Below are positions 61,041-64,000 of a stretch of DNA of 64,000 nt, piece by piece. The notes below the pieces were generated by a model. That model saw only the letters and a list, made by a program, of their open reading frames with translations, had not been told where the DNA came from and searched no databases. The translations under genes were made by a program, and so were the position numbers. Source of the stretch: Rotaria sordida (Eukaryota > Rotifera > Eurotatoria > Philodinida > Philodinidae). Where the stretch lies: the NCBI GenBank assembly GCA_905250125.1, contig CAJNOL010000730.1:1-64000 (forward strand), given 5' to 3'. The first letter of the stretch is position 1, and each line of letters starts with the position of its first letter.

Positions 61041-62300
61041 ACTGCAATCTATAAAACGCATGGCCATTTTTGTCTTAAATTTTGCTTCCGAATAATCTAG
61101 AAATTGTTCTAGTTTGAAACGAATTATCAAGGACTCGTCATGCAATTTTTACCATATTTTGAATGAAATCTTTGTTGGAAACGGATTTGATCGACCAATA
61201 TGTAAACAAGCAAAGATTCGGATCATGTTCAAAGTACACCTCATATCTTATTTCTTTTTACCCATAAATTAGGAACAAGAACTTTGAAGAAATTGGTTTA
61301 GATTTGATCGATCTATCTTGTCAATAACATTTCTCATTCAAATTTGTTTTAGAAAAGAATAAGTACAAGAACAAGTACAGAAATACAAGGATATGTTTCA
61401 AATCAGAGTCAAGTCATTGGAGTGTTCAGTTGTACATATGAAGATACGGCTGCCTTGTGAACAGTCATTTTGGAAAAAGGAAGATTTAGAAGAATTTTTA
61501 AAAAACTGTTTTGGAGGATAGCTTTTGAAAAAGGAGGAAAAGGAAGTTTATTACTTTTTGCTGTAGGAAAAGAGTTTTCGGTATTTGAGACACATCAAAG
61601 TATTTAAATGTTATGAAAGAAGAAAATTATATAAACTTTCAACAGCATACAGTTCTCAGCAGAGGTCAAAATGAAAGATTTATACGTGTCGAGGAAGTAA
61701 TCTTTTCAACTATATAGCTATATCAATAAGAACAAGATTTTCGAAATAAACAATATCTACCGACTGATGCACTTGTTATTCAATATATATATAAACATAA
61801 AAATCATAAGTTCATCTAATGAATTTAAATTATTTATAATCAATCCATCAAGGATAGGTGTGGGGTGCCAGTGTGGATGTGACTATCTGGCTGAAGTGAA
61901 CAGAACTACACCCACACCCATACGTACATCATTATTCGGTAAAGCTTTCTTCTCTTCATGCAGTCGTGGATTTGTGCGTAGTGGAATAAAAATATCATTT
62001 CTATGATAACAATAAGGAGTTTGTATTAGACTTAGAAATCTAGGATTCAAAAATAAACAGGACGAAGTCGATAAATATCCAGTTTTAAGCTGACTTTAGT
62101 ATCATGAAATGTATCATCTTCATCTATTTCTTTCTTTCTATTGACCTTGTAACCGTTCTATACTGGTGTGACCACTACGCTTGATTAATGTTCATTGTCT
62201 ATCTATCCTATATAAGTGTATGTTCTGCGTGTGAACGGTACGGTTTGTTGTGGGAAGAGGCCAAATAAATCGAGTATCATTATCTCACAGGCACTTCTCT
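61041..62300. other. Non-coding interval with a GT-rich patch
   Basis: About 1.26 kb. Near 61855-61920 GGTGTGGGGTGCCAGTGTGG is followed by ACACCCACACCCATA, giving a GT/CA inverted patch within a short + frame that is not convincing as a gene. Nothing else recognised. Confidence 0.4.
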
Positions 62301-62324
62301 TCTCAAGTTCGTCACATTTAGCAT

Positions 62325-62610
62325 CTGACCTTGCACGATCTTATAAGATCCATATTGTCTGATTTTTTTATGCTTCATAGATCATAGAAATGATCTGATC
62401 TTATATGATCAAGTTGGTATCGTAATATCTATTATTGTACATTTCGTATCCTGTTATTCCGGTACTATTTTCGCTTGAGTTGTACAATAGGAATCGTATA
62501 TCAAGACTTGATATAAGTTTTGCAGATATCACGATTTTTCGTACGATTTCCATCTGATATTACAAGATCATACAATATCAGAGGTGCGATCTTGTAAGAT
62601 CTTACTATAT
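62325..62610. repeat. Palindromic GATCTTATAAGATC-type repeat cluster
   Basis: Several variants of the palindrome GATCTTATAAGATC: near 62336, 62396 (GATCTTATATGATC), 62563 and 62589 (GATCTTGTAAGATC). Outer segments also pair: TTGCACGATCTTATAAGATC on the left and GTGCGATCTTGTAAGATC on the right. It resembles a decayed small foldback element. Confidence 0.55.
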
Positions 62611-62639
62611 GATTGTTTGCCCTGGATAGAATCAAATAA

Positions 62640-63797
62640 TCGAGACCTATCAACAAGAGAAAAATGAAGAATAAAAAACTTATGAAATTATGATCAGTTA
62701 TTCACATAAAAATAACCTATGAAGAAGTTGTCAAAACTGATTATTATATTTGAATTGATTTTAATCAAATGCATAATAATCTAACTAAATATGGATTCCC
62801 TCAAACTATAGAAATATAACTCATAGAATTGAATGCGAACTTCAGTTATATTCAAAATAAGTAAGAGAACTATTTCAATTTAGATAAGAAAATAACTTCC
62901 CATTGTCTTACTTTAGAAAGACTTTCGTCACCATTGAAACTTTTTGAAAATATTCTAGATTGAGGAATCAAACTCATGTACTGGATTAATTAGTTGAACA
63001 TTATTTTGTATAGATGTATTATCGAGTTTTTATTTTTTTTATGGTTAGAATCTAATCTATCTGAACGATTTCATAAACAAAATAGTAAAATACGAGAAAG
63101 TTTGTCTTTATCTAAAGAGAGATTCACTTTGATATACGAATGAAAATTTATCATTAGTGAAACTGTCTTAGTTTGAATTTTTGATGGATTAAGAAAAAGA
63201 AAAAACTTACCGAGTTAGCGATTCCTTCGCAACTGATAAGCACGAATAGTAACAGAAACAAAATAGAATTTTTAAATTATCATGTCGAACTATGTTGTTT
63301 TTATATTGATTTTTGTACAAAAATTTCACTTCATTAACTTATGGATATATCCTTCTTTGGAATTGGAAAAAAACCTATGAAATAACAGAAATATTCTTTC
63401 TAATTGTCCTAATCTTCAAAATAAATGGTATATAGTCTAAGAAAAATCCGGTGTTTTTTTTGACAAAAAAACTATTAAATTTATTTATAAAAGTCATTGT
63501 TGTTTATAATTGGTATCAATATGAAATTGTTTCTATGATTTAATAGATAAATCTTATGAAATGCTTGCTACAACATCAAAGCAACTAAATTGTTTGTTAT
63601 TAATAAGTCTGACGTAGCTATAAGCGGTGTGTGTCGTCATTTTTACTTATTCGCCACGTGATCATTAACCTTTAATCAATAACAACAAACAGAATAATAA
63701 AACAAGCAAAATGAATATATATATATATATCGATAAAAAAAAAACGACATGCATGCAAACATTCGCATTAGGAAAAAACATATTGTAAACATTAGCG
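62640..63797. other. Non-coding interval upstream of the last gene
   Basis: About 1.15 kb, AT-rich, with a (TA)n run near 63716-63730. Presumed promoter of the gene starting at 63798. No gene seen. Confidence 0.45.
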
Positions 63798-64000
63798 ATG
63801 GAAAATAATTTTGAACAACTTATTACTACACTTCAAACATCTTCATCATACAATGATAAGCTTTGTGAAATAAGATATATTTTAGAAAAACAAAATTCTG
63901 AATTATTATCATCATTTATTTCACAATTCTATCAATCAATACTCATTCTTGAACATTGGACATGGCAATTATTTAGTCAAAATTTTCATCAATGGATTGA
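63798..64000 (+). CDS. Start of an unrecognised protein (window-edge partial)
   Basis: ATG at 63798-63800 opens a frame that runs to the window edge: MENNFEQLITTLQTSSSYND, KLCEIRYILEKQNSELLSSF, ISQFYQSILILEHWTWQLFS and on. Composition and codon use match the host genes. The alternating helices are reminiscent of armadillo/HEAT-type proteins, but the visible 67 residues are too few to assign. The upstream TGTAAACATTAGCG context gives no further clue. Confidence 0.65.
   Translation, partial: MENNFEQLITTLQTSSSYNDKLCEIRYILEKQNSELLSSFISQFYQSILILEHWTWQLFSQNFHQWI

Noticed and set aside
1..64000. tRNA genes, rRNA and CRISPR arrays
   Set aside because: I looked for T-loop-like GTTCGA contexts and regularly spaced direct repeats; no candidate had a convincing cloverleaf or array structure. 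A tRNAscan run would be decisive.

Overview
The window is eukaryotic nuclear DNA: strongly AT-rich, with coding regions cut into many exons by short GT-AG introns (mostly about 45-80 bp), and containing animal genes (two T-box factors, calponin-like muscle proteins, COQ6, eIF2alpha, DMAP1, CTR9). The AT content, tiny introns, divergent F-box/leucine-rich proteins, a macrodomain-type sirtuin of bacterial/fungal style and the many decayed DNA transposons fit a bdelloid rotifer (Rotaria/Adineta-like). That assignment is inference; no ribosomal or mitochondrial marker is present.

Layout. 1-3.5 kb: two tandem T-box genes on the + strand, the first cut by the window edge. 4.6-9.4 kb: two tandem calponin-homology genes on the - strand with identical intron positions, flanking the 3' part of an unrecognised - strand gene. 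11.0-12.0 kb: a broken Tc1/mariner transposase. 12.5-13.5 kb: SirTM-like sirtuin (-). 15.5-18.4 kb: COQ6 (-), with a foldback MITE in one intron; it is divergent from eIF2alpha (+, 18.8-20.3 kb), which converges on a small unknown - strand gene with 31 bp between stop codons. 22.4-23.2 kb: secreted cystatin-like protein with a long acidic Asn/Glu tail (-). 25.1-28.3 kb: DMAP1 (-). 28.5-35.8 kb: CTR9 of the Paf1 complex (-). 38.3-39.5 kb: unknown single-pass membrane protein (-). 42.7-44.8 kb: one relic and one plausible membrane-protein gene (+). 45.1-48.2 kb: a repeat-only block made of a ~163-bp satellite ending in a palindrome, then minisatellites in opposite orientation on the two sides of a 789-bp assembly gap. 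49.7-52.4 kb: a - strand model in which an RBM26/27-like PWI N-terminus is joined in phase to an F-box/LRR protein that carries one in-frame stop. 53.4-56.0 kb: a non-autonomous TTAA-flanked inverted-repeat element filled with a short repeated motif. 56.4-58.7 kb: a second F-box/LRR gene (-). 59-63.8 kb: mostly non-coding with two foldback repeats. 63.8 kb to the end: start of a further + strand gene.

Functionally the conserved genes are housekeeping genes (ubiquinone synthesis, translation initiation, chromatin acetylation, transcription elongation) plus developmental T-box regulators and muscle-type actin-binding proteins. They share no operon logic beyond close packing. The most unusual points are the start-codon relocation in one calponin paralogue, the RBM26/F-box junction, the SirTM-like sirtuin, and several short elements whose repeat architecture I cannot assign to a named family.
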